Source of the DNA: Zoogloea oleivorans
GTDB lineage: Bacteria; Pseudomonadota; Gammaproteobacteria; Burkholderiales; Rhodocyclaceae
Assembly: GCF_008107625.1 (NCBI RefSeq)
Contig: NZ_SDKK01000016.1
Coordinates: 62,001 to 126,000, forward strand
Direction of reading: 5' to 3'
Length of the DNA: 64,000 bases
Shown: positions 27,052 through 36,035 of the stretch, piece after piece
Layout: each line of letters starts with the position of its first letter
Position numbering within the stretch: position 1 is the stretch's first letter
The notes under the pieces: model-generated
Database searches by the model: none
The model's input: the letters and a program-made list of their open reading frames with translations, nothing else
What the model was told of the DNA's origin: nothing
Made by a program: the position numbers and the translations under genes

Positions 27052-27087
27052 GGTGGATTTCCTTCATGGAGGTGAAAGAGGAAGATA

Positions 27088-27117
27088 CAGGGTACGCCAA
27101 TCGCGTTGAGTACCCTG
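27088..27117. promoter_or_regulatory. 8-bp inverted repeat, candidate operator of the FMN reductase gene
   Basis: CAGGGTAC and GTACCCTG are separated by 14 bases (arms 27088-27095 and 27110-27117). They lie 37-66 bases before the reductase start, on its upstream side. A second, smaller dyad TCCTG-CATTA-CAGGA is at 27138-27152. The regulator is unknown. Confidence 0.4.
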
Positions 27118-27235
27118 GCGCACACACGGTTCCCTTGTCCTGCATTACAGGAAACTAAACCCGTCATGACGATGACCAATAAAGGTAATCCGTCAGTTTC
27201 CCCGCCCTGCTTACCCATCGCATCAGGAGAAGACC

Positions 27236-27475
27236 ATGGAATCCCACACCCACAGCATCGCCAATCTGTTCGCCCAGCTCGGCCTGCCCAATGACGAGGA
27301 AGCCATCAACACGTTCATCGGCACCCACGCGCCCCTGCCCCACGACGTGCAACTGACCAACGCGAGCTTCTGGACGCCGGCCCAGGCCACCTTCCTGAAA
27401 ACAGAGATTGCCGAAGACGCCGACTGGAGCGCCGTGATCGACACCCTCGACGTACAGCTTCGCGCAAAGAGCTGA
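27236..27475 (+). CDS. DUF2789 family small protein
   Basis: 79 residues, soluble. The family pattern is clear: HSIANLFAQLGLPNDEEAI, then WTPAQATFLKTEIAEDADW, with a typical pair of helical halves. No function has been established for DUF2789. A CAGGAGAAG ribosome site is present. The gene is monocistronic and its end faces the HD-GYP gene 4 bases away. Confidence 0.8.
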   Translation: MESHTHSIANLFAQLGLPNDEEAINTFIGTHAPLPHDVQLTNASFWTPAQATFLKTEIAEDADWSAVIDTLDVQLRAKS

Positions 27476-27479
27476 ACGC

Positions 27480-28706
27480 TCAGGCGTCCACCAACAGAAA
27501 GCGCCGGGGATCGACGCCCCACTTGTCGGGCACTTCGGCCGACACGATGCGGTCGCCCCCGCCGCTGCCCAGCTTGCGGCCCAGGTCGACGACTTCCGGC
27601 TTGATGTAGCCGTTTGACTTGGTGCTGAAAAATACCCGCAGGCGCGGCGTCAGCAGACTGCTGTCGTTCTGCTCGATCACCACGCCCAAGCGGCCGGATT
27701 CGAGCTTCACGAGACTGCCCACCGGGTAGATGCCCACGCAGCGCATGAAGGCCTGGAGCAGCTTCTGGTCGAAGTGATCGGTGCTCCACTCCCACATCTT
27801 GCGCAGGGCCTCGGCCGCCGGCAGGCCCTTGTGATAGCAGCGATCGGCGGTAATGGCATCATAAACATCGACGATCGCCGCCATGCGGGCCATCGTCGAA
27901 ATGGCATCGCCGGCCAGCTTGTCCGGATAGCCGCTGCCATCAAGGCGCTCGTGATGATGGCGGGTGATATCGAGCGGCACCGGCCCGATGCCGGCCGTGT
28001 CCAGCAGTACCGCGTGGCCATCGCCGGGGTGCTGCTTGATCAGGTCGAACTCGGCGTCAGTGAGACGCCCCGGCTTGTTGAGCACCTCGTCCGGCACCTT
28101 CATCTTGCCGATGTCGTGGAGCAGCCCGCCAATCCCCCCCTGACGCAGCTCGTCGCCCGCCAGACCCAGGGAGCGCCCGAAAGCGATCATCAGCGTGCAC
28201 ACACTGACCGAATGCAGGAAGGTGTAATCGTCCTTGTTCTTGATGCCGATGAGCCCCATCAGCGCCCCGCTGTTGCGCAACACCGAACCGGTGATTGCCT
28301 CGACCACCGGCTCCGCATCTTCCAGCGACACGGCCTTGCCCAGGCGCACGTCGCTCATCATCGTGCGCACGACCTTGTGGGCCTGCTCGTGCACCTTGCG
28401 GGCGCGAGCCATTTCCTCGCGCACGGAAACCCGCAGAATCTGCTCTGGCGGAGCACTCAGGGCAGCGCTGATCTCTTCTTCCACCGCCGCCTTCACCTCA
28501 TCGGCAGCAACCGCCTCGACATCATCCAGCCCCCGGTCGGTGTCGATGTAGACATGCTGGATTCCGGCGTCGACGATGCGCCGCAAATCACCATCAGCCT
28601 TGAGAACGAACTGGGCACGCCAGAAAGGATGCGACATCCAGTCACCGCACATTTCATGGATGAACATGCCGGGCCTGAGACGGCCTACGGGAATTTTCTT
28701 GAGCAT
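27480..28706 (-). CDS. HD-GYP domain protein, probable cyclic-di-GMP phosphodiesterase
   Basis: 408 residues. An N-terminal DUF3391 region (about 1-130) is followed by an HD-GYP domain: HSVSV, GLLHDIGKMKVPDEVLNK (HD), HHHERLDGSGYP (GYP signature) and IVDVYDAITADRCY. All metal-binding positions visible are intact, so it is likely active on cyclic-di-GMP. ATG 28706 gives the usual MLKKIPVGRLRPGMFI start. No receiver or membrane segment is present. Divergent from uppP. Confidence 0.9.
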   Translation of the reverse strand: MLKKIPVGRLRPGMFIHEMCGDWMSHPFWRAQFVLKADGDLRRIVDAGIQHVYIDTDRGLDDVEAVAADEVKAAVEEEISAALSAPPEQILRVSVREEMARARKVHEQAHKVVRTMMSDVRLGKAVSLEDAEPVVEAITGSVLRNSGALMGLIGIKNKDDYTFLHSVSVCTLMIAFGRSLGLAGDELRQGGIGGLLHDIGKMKVPDEVLNKPGRLTDAEFDLIKQHPGDGHAVLLDTAGIGPVPLDITRHHHERLDGSGYPDKLAGDAISTMARMAAIVDVYDAITADRCYHKGLPAAEALRKMWEWSTDHFDQKLLQAFMRCVGIYPVGSLVKLESGRLGVVIEQNDSSLLTPRLRVFFSTKSNGYIKPEVVDLGRKLGSGGGDRIVSAEVPDKWGVDPRRFLLVDA

Positions 28707-28831
28707 TGAGAAAAAGGCTATCGTCGATCGGGGATACAACAAAGCTTAACGGTGCCGGCGGCGGGGTCTTGAGCCATGCCCCGTGACAAATTGCATAAAC
28801 GGGAGGAGCCAATCAGCCGATATACAACCGC

Positions 28832-28837
28832 TATAAT
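28832..28837 (+). promoter_or_regulatory. -10 element TATAAT before uppP
   Basis: A perfect TATAAT stands 35 bases before the uppP ATG; transcription would begin near 28844. No good -35 hexamer is visible. This position excludes longer in-frame starts upstream and supports ATG 28872. Confidence 0.5.
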
Positions 28838-28871
28838 GCGGCATCTTATTGCACTGCACATTCAATCATTC

Positions 28872-29696
28872 ATGGACATCATCCTGCTCCTCAAGGCGCT
28901 GATCCTCGGCGTGGTCGAAGGTCTGACCGAATTCCTGCCGATCTCCAGTACCGGCCACCTGATTCTTGCCGGTGACCTCCTCGGCTTCAACGATGACAGG
29001 GGCAAGCTCTTCGAGATCGTCATCCAGTCCGGTGCCATCCTCGCCGTGGTGTGGGAATTCCGTGAGCGCATCGCCCGCACCTTTGCCGGCCTCGGCCGTG
29101 ACCGGGAAGCCAACCGCCTGGTGCTCAACCTGTTCATCGCCTTCCTGCCCCTCGCCGTACTCGGCCTGGCTTTCGGCAAGGCCATCAAGGCGCACCTGTT
29201 CGCCCCGCTGCCGGTAGCGGCCGCCTTCATCGTCGGTGCTTTCGTGATCCTGTGGGCCGAGCGCAAGAGCCACCGCGTGCGCGTCGAAACCGTCGATGAA
29301 ATGACACCGATGGACGCCCTCAAGATGGGTCTCGCCCAGGCCTGCGCGCTGATCCCCGGCACCTCACGCTCCGGCGCGACCATCATCGGCGGCATGCTCT
29401 TTGGCCTGTCCCGCAAGGCAGCCACCGAGTTCTCCTTCTTCCTGGCGATCCCGACCCTCGGCGTGGCCACGGTTTACGAACTCTACAAGGAGCGCGCCCT
29501 TCTCAACGCCGACGACATCAGCATGTGGATCGTCGGCTTCATCGCCGCCTTCGCCTCCGCCTTCCTGTGCGTGCGCTGGCTGCTGCGCTACATTTCCAGC
29601 CATGACTTCGTGCCCTTCGCCTGGTATCGCCTCGTCTTCGGCATCATCGTGCTGACCACCTGGCACTTCGGCCTGGTGGAATGGACCGCCCACTAA
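28872..29696 (+). CDS. uppP: Undecaprenyl-diphosphatase (UppP/BacA)
   Basis: 274 residues, equal to the E. coli length. It recycles undecaprenyl pyrophosphate for cell-wall synthesis and causes bacitracin tolerance. The two signature motifs are [14 protein letters not shown] (about 17-30) and [10 protein letters not shown] (about 170-179), between several membrane helices. ATG 28872 was chosen because the TATAAT lies just upstream and residue 1 then matches the family. The next gene starts 16 bases before this stop. Confidence 0.95.
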   Translation: MDIILLLKALILGVVEGLTEFLPISSTGHLILAGDLLGFNDDRGKLFEIVIQSGAILAVVWEFRERIARTFAGLGRDREANRLVLNLFIAFLPLAVLGLAFGKAIKAHLFAPLPVAAAFIVGAFVILWAERKSHRVRVETVDEMTPMDALKMGLAQACALIPGTSRSGATIIGGMLFGLSRKAATEFSFFLAIPTLGVATVYELYKERALLNADDISMWIVGFIAAFASAFLCVRWLLRYISSHDFVPFAWYRLVFGIIVLTTWHFGLVEWTAH

Positions 29697-30625
29697 ACCG
29701 TCCCGCCGCGGGCGCTGCCGGCCCTTGCAGGGTGAGCACCCGTCTCACCCTGCTGCACGACACCCGGCGGGCGCGCAGCCTGCCTCTCAAGCTGTACCTG
29801 CCCGATCTGCCCTGCTCGAAGGGGCTGATCCTCTTCTCCCACGGTCTCGGCGGCTCCCGCGAAGGCGGCGCCGACTGGCTCCAGCACTGGGCCTCGCACG
29901 GCTTTGCTGCCATCGCCGTGCAACATCCGGGCAGCGATGTCAGCCTGCTGCGCAACAACTCGCCCCTCGCCCTGCGCCACGCCTTCAAGGCGGCGATGAA
30001 CCCTGAAGAACTGGCCCGCCGCGTCGACGACCTGCGCTTCGTGATCAGGCACATCGGCCACGACAGCAGCCTGCCGGACATCATCAACAGCGCCACGGAC
30101 ATCGGCATCGCCGGCCATTCTTTTGGCGCCGTCACCGTGCAGATCCTCGCCGGCGAACGCCGACCGGACCAACACCCGGAGCCTCCCGACCCACGCGTCC
30201 ACGCAGCGCTGGCGCTCAGCCCCTCGGCCCGCTTTGAAGACATCGGCCCCGGCCTCGACCACCGCTTCGGGCACATCCACCTGCCCTTCTTCAGCCTCAC
30301 CGGCAGCCGCGACGACGGCATGGGCCTGTCCGACATCACCGCCGCCAACCGCGAATTACCTTACCGCCACATGCCGGCCGACAACAGCAAATACCTGCTG
30401 GTTTTCGCCCAGGGCAACCACCTCGACTTTGCCGGCCAGGCCAGCGCGGCGGAAGGCGCGGTGTTCCACATTCGCCGCAGCCCGCCGGTTTTCCGCGACA
30501 ATCTCCTCGCCGCCAGCACCGCCTACTGGCGGGCGCACCTGGCAAGCGACGCCGATGCCCGGCACTGGCTCACCTCCGACCTTCCCGGCCTGCTCAGGCC
30601 CGATGACCGCTTCGAACACAAATGA
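29681..30625 (+). CDS. Alpha/beta hydrolase, PAF-acetylhydrolase or dienelactone-hydrolase-like
   Basis: 314 residues. The hydrolase core is visible: [13 protein letters not shown] (oxyanion region), the nucleophile elbow [11 protein letters not shown] (Ser near 148) and a late His in [10 protein letters not shown] start-proximal signal peptide is absent, so it is cytoplasmic. Substrate unknown; lipid or ester bonds are possible. It overlaps uppP by 16 bases and the next hydrolase by 4, indicating co-translation. Confidence 0.8.
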   Translation: MDRPLNRPAAGAAGPCRVSTRLTLLHDTRRARSLPLKLYLPDLPCSKGLILFSHGLGGSREGGADWLQHWASHGFAAIAVQHPGSDVSLLRNNSPLALRHAFKAAMNPEELARRVDDLRFVIRHIGHDSSLPDIINSATDIGIAGHSFGAVTVQILAGERRPDQHPEPPDPRVHAALALSPSARFEDIGPGLDHRFGHIHLPFFSLTGSRDDGMGLSDITAANRELPYRHMPADNSKYLLVFAQGNHLDFAGQASAAEGAVFHIRRSPPVFRDNLLAASTAYWRAHLASDADARHWLTSDLPGLLRPDDRFEHK

Positions 30626-31191
30626 TCATTTACCTCCACGGCTTCCGCTCCGGTCCCGAATCCTGGAAAGCCCGCAGCCTGCGTACCCACATGGCCGAAC
30701 ACAGGCTCGCCGACGCCTTCTGGTGCGCACAGCTGCCCGTCTCCGCCAACGCCGCCATGGCCCTCGCCGAAGCACAGATCGCCCGCTGCGACAGCCCGCC
30801 GACGGTGGTCGGCAGCTCGCTGGGCGGCTACTACGCCACCCATCTGGCCGAAAAACATGGCCTCAAAGCCGTGCTGATCAACCCGGCCGTGCTGGCACCG
30901 CTGTCGCTGTCGGCCTATATCGGCACCCAGACCCACATGTATACCGGCGAGCCCTTCGACTTCACCGCAGCGCACATCGACGAGCTGCGCACCATCGAAG
31001 CCCCGGCCATCACCCACCCGGACCGTTACTGGCTGCTCGTGGAAACCGGCGACGAAGTGCTCGACTACCGCCACGCAGTGGCCCGTTACGCCGGCTGTCG
31101 GCAAACGGTCCTCGAAGGCGGCGATCACAGTTTCACCAAGTGGGACGACTACCTCGACCCGATCATCCGCTTCGCCGGACTGCTGCCATGA
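30622..31191 (+). CDS. YqiA/YcfP-family esterase
   Basis: 189 residues. [17 protein letters not shown], the nucleophile elbow GSSLGGYYATHLAEKHG, LLVETGDEVLDYRHA and the terminal DHSFTKWDDY identify a YqiA-type serine esterase. Residues of the triad (Ser, Asp, His) are all present. In E. coli, YqiA has weak esterase activity and no clear role. Overlaps neighbours by 4 bases at both ends. Confidence 0.88.
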   Translation: MIIYLHGFRSGPESWKARSLRTHMAEHRLADAFWCAQLPVSANAAMALAEAQIARCDSPPTVVGSSLGGYYATHLAEKHGLKAVLINPAVLAPLSLSAYIGTQTHMYTGEPFDFTAAHIDELRTIEAPAITHPDRYWLLVETGDEVLDYRHAVARYAGCRQTVLEGGDHSFTKWDDYLDPIIRFAGLLP

Positions 31192-32030
31192 GTAATATCC
31201 CCGGCTTCGACGCCCGCCGCTTCAAGGCCCTGGAACGCACGGGCTTCAACCGCATCGCCGCCCGCTACGCCGATGGCGCCCCACTGCGCGCCAGCCTGCA
31301 GGCAGCCCTGCTCGACGCCGCCCGGCTGAACCCCGGTGAACACGTCCTCGATCTGGCCGCCGGCCCCGGCCTGCTGGCCCGCGACGCCGCCCGCCAGGTG
31401 CTGCCCGACGGCTGGGTGCTGGCCAGCGACATCGCCGAATCCATGCTTGCCGAAGGCCAGCGCCGGGCTGCCGACGAAGGCCTGCCCGATCTCCTCGCCG
31501 CCGCCTGCGATGCCGAACACCTGAGCTTTGCCGACAGCCGCTTCGACGTAGCCCTGATCGGCCTCGGCCTGTTCATCTTTCCGCAGCCCGAAAAAGCCCT
31601 CGCCGAACTCCATCGCGTACTGCGGCCGGGTGGGCGCATCGCCCTGTCCGTGTGGGGCCAACGGGAAGCCGTACCGCTGATTGCCCGCGCCCAGGACTGC
31701 ATTGCCCGCCTGCTGCCGGCCCCCAAGGTGCCGCGCCCGTCGGTGTTCCGCCTCGGCGAGGTGAACGCCCTTGCAGCCCTGTTGGGCCAGACCGGCTTTG
31801 GTGAAGTCAGCATCACACCGCACACCTTCACCTGCACCTTCGCCAGCGCCGACGACTACTGGCAGGCCTTCCTCGACCTGGCCGGTGGCGCCGCAGAATC
31901 CCTGTCACGGCTACCCGCAGCCATGCAGTCCAGACTGCGCGCAGAAGTGGCCAGCGAAATTGCCAGCCACCGTGAGGCCGACGGCTTTGCCATTCAAAGT
32001 ACCGTGCTGATCGCCACCGCAACACGCTGA
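31188..32030 (+). CDS. SAM-dependent methyltransferase (class I)
   Basis: 280 residues. VLDLAAGPGLLARDAARQV is the SAM-binding glycine motif (about residue 48-66), ASDIAESMLAEGQ binds the adenosine side, and LHRVLRPGGRIALSVWG is the post-motif. It resembles the UbiE/Methyltransf_11 group. Substrate unknown. The start shares ATGA with the esterase stop, and the operon ends in a palindrome just downstream. Confidence 0.82.
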   Translation: MSNIPGFDARRFKALERTGFNRIAARYADGAPLRASLQAALLDAARLNPGEHVLDLAAGPGLLARDAARQVLPDGWVLASDIAESMLAEGQRRAADEGLPDLLAAACDAEHLSFADSRFDVALIGLGLFIFPQPEKALAELHRVLRPGGRIALSVWGQREAVPLIARAQDCIARLLPAPKVPRPSVFRLGEVNALAALLGQTGFGEVSITPHTFTCTFASADDYWQAFLDLAGGAAESLSRLPAAMQSRLRAEVASEIASHREADGFAIQSTVLIATATR

Positions 32031-32040
32031 CGACAAGCTT

Positions 32041-32072
32041 CTTGTGGGTCGGACTTCAGTCCGACCCACAAG
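32041..32072. terminator. Perfect 15-bp palindrome between convergent genes
   Basis: CTTGTGGGTCGGACT-TC-AGTCCGACCCACAAG forms a 15-bp stem with a 2-base loop, 10 bases after the methyltransferase stop and 2 bases before the photolyase stop on the other strand. It probably ends both transcripts. The core GTCGGACT..AGTCCGAC also looks like dispersed REP-type palindromes of proteobacteria, so it may be a repeat copy; copies elsewhere cannot be checked here. Confidence 0.55.
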
Positions 32073-32074
32073 CC

Positions 32075-33502
32075 CTACTCCGTCGCGCCCTTCACCACCC
32101 CGAAGCGCGCCAGCGTCAGCTCCCGGGCCTTGGCGTGATCGACAATCGGCGCCGGGTAATCGGTGCCGATCACGCAACCCGCCAGTTTCTGGTCGATGGG
32201 CGGCAGCGTCCATGGCGCGTGGATGTACTTGTCCGGCACCTTCGCCAACTCGGGCAGGTATTTGCGGATGAAAACACCGTCCGGGTCGAAGCGCTCGGAC
32301 TGGGTCACCGGATTGAAGATGCGGAAATAAGGTTGCGCATCGCAGCCGGTGGAGGCCGCCCACTGCCAGCCACCGTTGTTGGCCGACAGATCGAAGTCGT
32401 TCAACTGGTCGGCAAAGTAGCGCTCGCCCAGGCGCCAGTCGACGCCCAGATCCTTGGTCAGAAAGGACGCGACGATCATGCGCAGGCGGTTGTGCATGAA
32501 ACCGCTGTGATTGATCTGGCGCATCGCCGCGTCGACGATGGGGTAGCCGGTGCGCCCCTCGCACCAGGCGGCAAAAAGATCCGGCGCGTCATCCCACACC
32601 ACCTTGTCGTACTCGGGGCGAAAGCTCACCCCCACCACGCGCGGGTGGTGCCACAGGATCTGGAAGTAGAAATCCCGCCACACGAGTTCCGACAGCCAGG
32701 TTTCGGCACCTTCGCCACCGATTGCATGAGCTGCCCGCGCCAGTTCACGGATCGACACGGTGCCAAAGCGCAGATGCACGGACAAATAGGAAACCCCCTT
32801 CACCGCCGGAAAATCCCGCCTGACCTTGTAACGGGCAATGCGCTTGAGGAAATCGTCGAAGAGTTTTCGCCCGCCTGCCATGCCGGGAACGATGCCCAGC
32901 TCGCCGAGATTAGTCGATGTGAAGCCGAGCTCGGCGAGGGTGGGAATCGTCTCTCCCGCAGCCGGCGCCGCCAGATGGACGGCGTACTTGTCGACCGGAT
33001 AGGCCTTCAGGTGAAAATCCGTCAGCGTCTTCAGCCACGCACGCTTGTAGGGCGTAAACACCGAGAACGGCGAATTACCCTGGGTCAGCACTTCGCTCTT
33101 CTCGAAGATCACCTGATCCTTGAAGTCCGCGAAGCTGACACCCAGCAATCGCAGTCGTTCGGCCACCTCCGCATCCCGTGCGAGGGCTTGCGGCTCGTAG
33201 TCGCGATTGGCCAACACTGCCGTCACGCCCAGCGACGCGGCCAGTGCCGGAACCACCTCCGTCGCCGGGCCATGCCGCACAATCAGCCCGCCGCCCTTTA
33301 CCCGCAGCGCCGCATCCAGTTCCAGCACACTGCCGTGGATGAATTCGACTCGCCGATCGGACCGGGTCGGCAAGGCGTCGAGAATCGTGCTATCAAAGAT
33401 AAAGACGCAAAATACTTTCTGGTAATTCTTGAGGGCGTGAAACAAGGCGGCATGATCGAAATCGCGCAGATCGCGACGAAACCAGACAAGAGCAGAGGAC
33501 AT
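32075..33502 (-). CDS. phrB: Deoxyribodipyrimidine photolyase
   Basis: 475 residues. It repairs UV-made cyclobutane dimers with light, using FAD and an antenna cofactor. Seen are the N-terminal Rossmann start SALVWFRRDLRDFDHAAL, the FAD-domain motifs WRDFYFQILWHHPRVVG and WCEGRTGYPIVDAAMRQ, and the C-terminal DWRLGERYFADQLNDFDLSANNGGWQW. ATG 33502 is preferred; the frame runs 14 codons further upstream. It converges with the methyltransferase across the palindrome and is divergent from yqgE. Confidence 0.95.
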   Translation of the reverse strand: MSSALVWFRRDLRDFDHAALFHALKNYQKVFCVFIFDSTILDALPTRSDRRVEFIHGSVLELDAALRVKGGGLIVRHGPATEVVPALAASLGVTAVLANRDYEPQALARDAEVAERLRLLGVSFADFKDQVIFEKSEVLTQGNSPFSVFTPYKRAWLKTLTDFHLKAYPVDKYAVHLAAPAAGETIPTLAELGFTSTNLGELGIVPGMAGGRKLFDDFLKRIARYKVRRDFPAVKGVSYLSVHLRFGTVSIRELARAAHAIGGEGAETWLSELVWRDFYFQILWHHPRVVGVSFRPEYDKVVWDDAPDLFAAWCEGRTGYPIVDAAMRQINHSGFMHNRLRMIVASFLTKDLGVDWRLGERYFADQLNDFDLSANNGGWQWAASTGCDAQPYFRIFNPVTQSERFDPDGVFIRKYLPELAKVPDKYIHAPWTLPPIDQKLAGCVIGTDYPAPIVDHAKARELTLARFGVVKGATE

Positions 33503-33594
33503 GGATGCAGGACAAAAGCGCAGGAAGCAGATGGACGCAAGCATGCCCCAAAAGTTGCCGCTACAATTCCTGACCCTGGCTTAAAATACCGTCC

Positions 33595-34161
33595 GTGACT
33601 ACGACAACCATTAATCTCACCGATCATTTTCTGATCGCCATGCCCGCCATGGCCGATCCGAACTTTGCGCGCACGCTCACCTATATCGCCGAGCACAACG
33701 AAAACGGCGCCATGGGGGTCATCGTAAACCGGCCGACGGACATGCGCCTCGCCACGCTTTTCGAGCGCATCGACATCCCCTTCCAGCAACCGGACTTTGA
33801 AAACCTGCCGGTGTATTTTGGCGGCCCGGTGCAGTCGGACCGGGGCTTCGTGCTGCATCGCCCGGCCGGCAAGTGGCATTCCACGCTCACAGTCGGCGAC
33901 AGCATCGGCCTGACCAGCTCCCGCGACGTGCTGCAGGCGCTGGCCAGCGACGGTGAACCCGCCGAAGTGCTGGTCGCCCTCGGCTACGCCGGCTGGTCGG
34001 CCGGCCAGCTCGAACACGAAATCGCTCAGAACGCCTGGCTTACCGTGCCGGCCGATCTCTCCATCGTCTTCGAGCTGCCGCCCGAAGAGCGCCTTGCTGC
34101 CGCCATGCAGTTGCTGGGGATCGATTTTGCCATGCTGTCCGACGTCGCCGGCCACGCGTGA
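33595..34161 (+). CDS. yqgE: YqgE/AlgH family protein
   Basis: 188 residues, with the family layout [30 protein letters not shown] and [18 protein letters not shown]. AlgH/YqgE is a conserved protein of unclear function, usually next to ruvX. The start is GTG and shares no ribosome site. A TAAAAT stands 8 bases before the GTG, so the transcript may be leaderless. The stop shares GTGA with ruvX. Confidence 0.93.
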   Translation: MTTTTINLTDHFLIAMPAMADPNFARTLTYIAEHNENGAMGVIVNRPTDMRLATLFERIDIPFQQPDFENLPVYFGGPVQSDRGFVLHRPAGKWHSTLTVGDSIGLTSSRDVLQALASDGEPAEVLVALGYAGWSAGQLEHEIAQNAWLTVPADLSIVFELPPEERLAAAMQLLGIDFAMLSDVAGHA

Positions 34162-34586
34162 GTACCGTTATCTGCTTCGACTTCGGTCTGGCACGCATCG
34201 GCATCGCGGTGGGTGAAACGGAAACGGGCCATGCCCATCCGCTCACGGCGATCACCGAGGAAGCCAACACTGCCCGCTTTGCGGCCATCGAAAAAATCTT
34301 CGCCGAATGGAAACCGGCCTTGCTCGTGGTCGGCCTGCCGACCCACATGGATGGCTCCGAGCACGCCATGACCGTGCGCTGCCGCCGCTTTGCCAACCAG
34401 CTCCATGGCCGCTACGGCCTGCCTGTGACGCTGGTGGATGAACGTCTTTCCTCCGCGGAGGCCGAAGACCGCCTCAACGACGCCGGCCTCCAGGGCTGGC
34501 GCAAGCAAAAGCCCCGGCTGGATTCCGCAGCCGCCCAGATTCTCCTGCTCCAGTACTTCGAAAGTGCCAAAAATGCAGCTTCCTGA
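34158..34586 (+). CDS. ruvX: Putative pre-16S rRNA nuclease (YqgF/RuvX)
   Basis: 142 residues. [15 protein letters not shown] carries the first catalytic Asp, and [11 protein letters not shown] and [14 protein letters not shown] are family motifs; [13 protein letters not shown] ends it. YqgF helps finish the 5' end of 16S rRNA and has an RNase H-like fold; Holliday-junction cleavage was the earlier idea. Start GTG overlaps the yqgE stop. The pyrR start lies 14 bases inside its end. Confidence 0.93.
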   Translation: MSTVICFDFGLARIGIAVGETETGHAHPLTAITEEANTARFAAIEKIFAEWKPALLVVGLPTHMDGSEHAMTVRCRRFANQLHGRYGLPVTLVDERLSSAEAEDRLNDAGLQGWRKQKPRLDSAAAQILLLQYFESAKNAAS

Positions 34587-35073
34587 CGCCGAACAGCTCA
34601 TCGCCGTGTTGGCCGAATCGATGCGCCCCAAGGTCACTGCCAACACCTGCCTGGTGGGTATCCACACCGGTGGCGTATGGCTGGCCGAGCGCCTCCACGC
34701 CCTGCTCGGCCTGTCCCAGCCGCTGGGCACCATCGACGTAAGCTTCTACCGGGACGACTACTCGGCCAAGGGCCTACATCCGCAGCCTCAGGGTTCGAAG
34801 ATCCCTTTTGACGTGGAAGGCGCCCACATCGTCATCGTGGACGACGTCCTCTACACCGGCCGCACCACGCGTGCAGCCCTCAACGAACTGTTCGACTACG
34901 GCCGCCCGGCGCAGGTAGACCTGGCCGTCCTTATCGACCGCGGCGGGCGTGAACTGCCCATCGGGGCCAGCTTCTGCGCCCTCACCCTGCCCGAGCCCCT
35001 GGCGGCCGGACAGAACCTCCAACTTGAGCGCGACGACTCCGGCGCCCTCACCATGAGGCTGATCCATGCGTAA
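34573..35073 (+). CDS. pyrR: Bifunctional pyrimidine regulator / uracil phosphoribosyltransferase PyrR
   Basis: 166 residues. The PRPP-binding loop is [20 protein letters not shown] (about 86-105), with [13 protein letters not shown] near 31 and the PyrR feature YRDDYSAKG. In Gram-positives it attenuates the pyr operon; in Proteobacteria the regulatory role is less clear. Start ATG 34573 overlaps ruvX by 14 bases and its end overlaps pyrB by 8. No attenuator was seen in front of pyrR. Confidence 0.93.
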   Translation: MQLPDAEQLIAVLAESMRPKVTANTCLVGIHTGGVWLAERLHALLGLSQPLGTIDVSFYRDDYSAKGLHPQPQGSKIPFDVEGAHIVIVDDVLYTGRTTRAALNELFDYGRPAQVDLAVLIDRGGRELPIGASFCALTLPEPLAAGQNLQLERDDSGALTMRLIHA

Positions 35074-36025
35074 TCCCCAACTCAACAAACACGGCGAGCT
35101 ACAGCACCTGCTCACCATCGACGGTCTGCCGAAGGGCATCATCACGCAAATCCTCGACATCGCCGCACCCTTCACCGAAGTGGCCGAGCGCGAGGTCAAG
35201 AAGCTGCCGCTCTTGCGTGGCAAGAGCGTCTTCAACCTGTTCTTCGAGAACAGCACGCGCACCCGCACCACCTTCGAGATCGCCGCCAAGCGCCTGTCGG
35301 CCGATGTCATCAACCTCAACGTCGCCACCTCGTCCACCAAGAAGGGCGAAACCCTGCTCGACACCGTGGACAACCTGTGTGCGATGCAGGCCGACATGTT
35401 CGTGGTGCGCCATGAATCCAGCGGCGCCCCGCACCTGATCGCCCAGCACCTCGAAAACACCGGTCGCGACCACATTCACGTGGTCAATGCCGGCGATGGT
35501 CGCCATGCCCACCCCACCCAGGGCTTGCTGGACATGTACACCATCCGGCACTACAAGAAAGAATTCCACAACCTCACCGTGGCCATCGTCGGCGACGTGC
35601 TGCACTCCCGCGTGGCCCGCTCGCAGATCGCCGCGCTAACCACCCTCGGCGTGCCCGAAGTGCGCGTCATCGGCCCCAAGACCCTGCTTCCCACTGATGT
35701 GGAAAAGATGGGCGTGCGCTACTTCGCCAGCATGGAAGAAGGCCTCAAGGGCGTCGACGTGGTGATGATGCTGCGCCTGCAAAACGAACGCATGAACGGC
35801 GCCCTGCTGCCCAGCCCGCAGGAATTCTTCAAGGTGTGGGGCCTCACCGCCGAAAAGCTGGCCCTGGCCAAGCCGGACGCCATCGTGATGCACCCGGGCC
35901 CGATGAACCGCGGCGTCGAGATCGACTCGGCCGTGGCCGACGGCAACCAGGCCGTCATCCTGCCCCAGGTCACCTTCGGCATCGCGGTCCGCATGGCCGT
36001 GATGAGCATGCTCGGCAGCCATTGA
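35066..36025 (+). CDS. pyrB: Aspartate carbamoyltransferase catalytic subunit
   Basis: 319 residues. It joins carbamoyl phosphate and aspartate in pyrimidine synthesis. The STRT loop reads [13 protein letters not shown] (carbamoyl phosphate site), and [12 protein letters not shown] and [12 protein letters not shown] are further conserved sites. No pyrI regulatory gene is present; instead an inactive dihydroorotase homologue follows, as in pseudomonads, where it forms the ATCase dodecamer. Confidence 0.97.
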   Translation: MRNPQLNKHGELQHLLTIDGLPKGIITQILDIAAPFTEVAEREVKKLPLLRGKSVFNLFFENSTRTRTTFEIAAKRLSADVINLNVATSSTKKGETLLDTVDNLCAMQADMFVVRHESSGAPHLIAQHLENTGRDHIHVVNAGDGRHAHPTQGLLDMYTIRHYKKEFHNLTVAIVGDVLHSRVARSQIAALTTLGVPEVRVIGPKTLLPTDVEKMGVRYFASMEEGLKGVDVVMMLRLQNERMNGALLPSPQEFFKVWGLTAEKLALAKPDAIVMHPGPMNRGVEIDSAVADGNQAVILPQVTFGIAVRMAVMSMLGSH

Positions 36026-36035
36026 GACTCGAACG

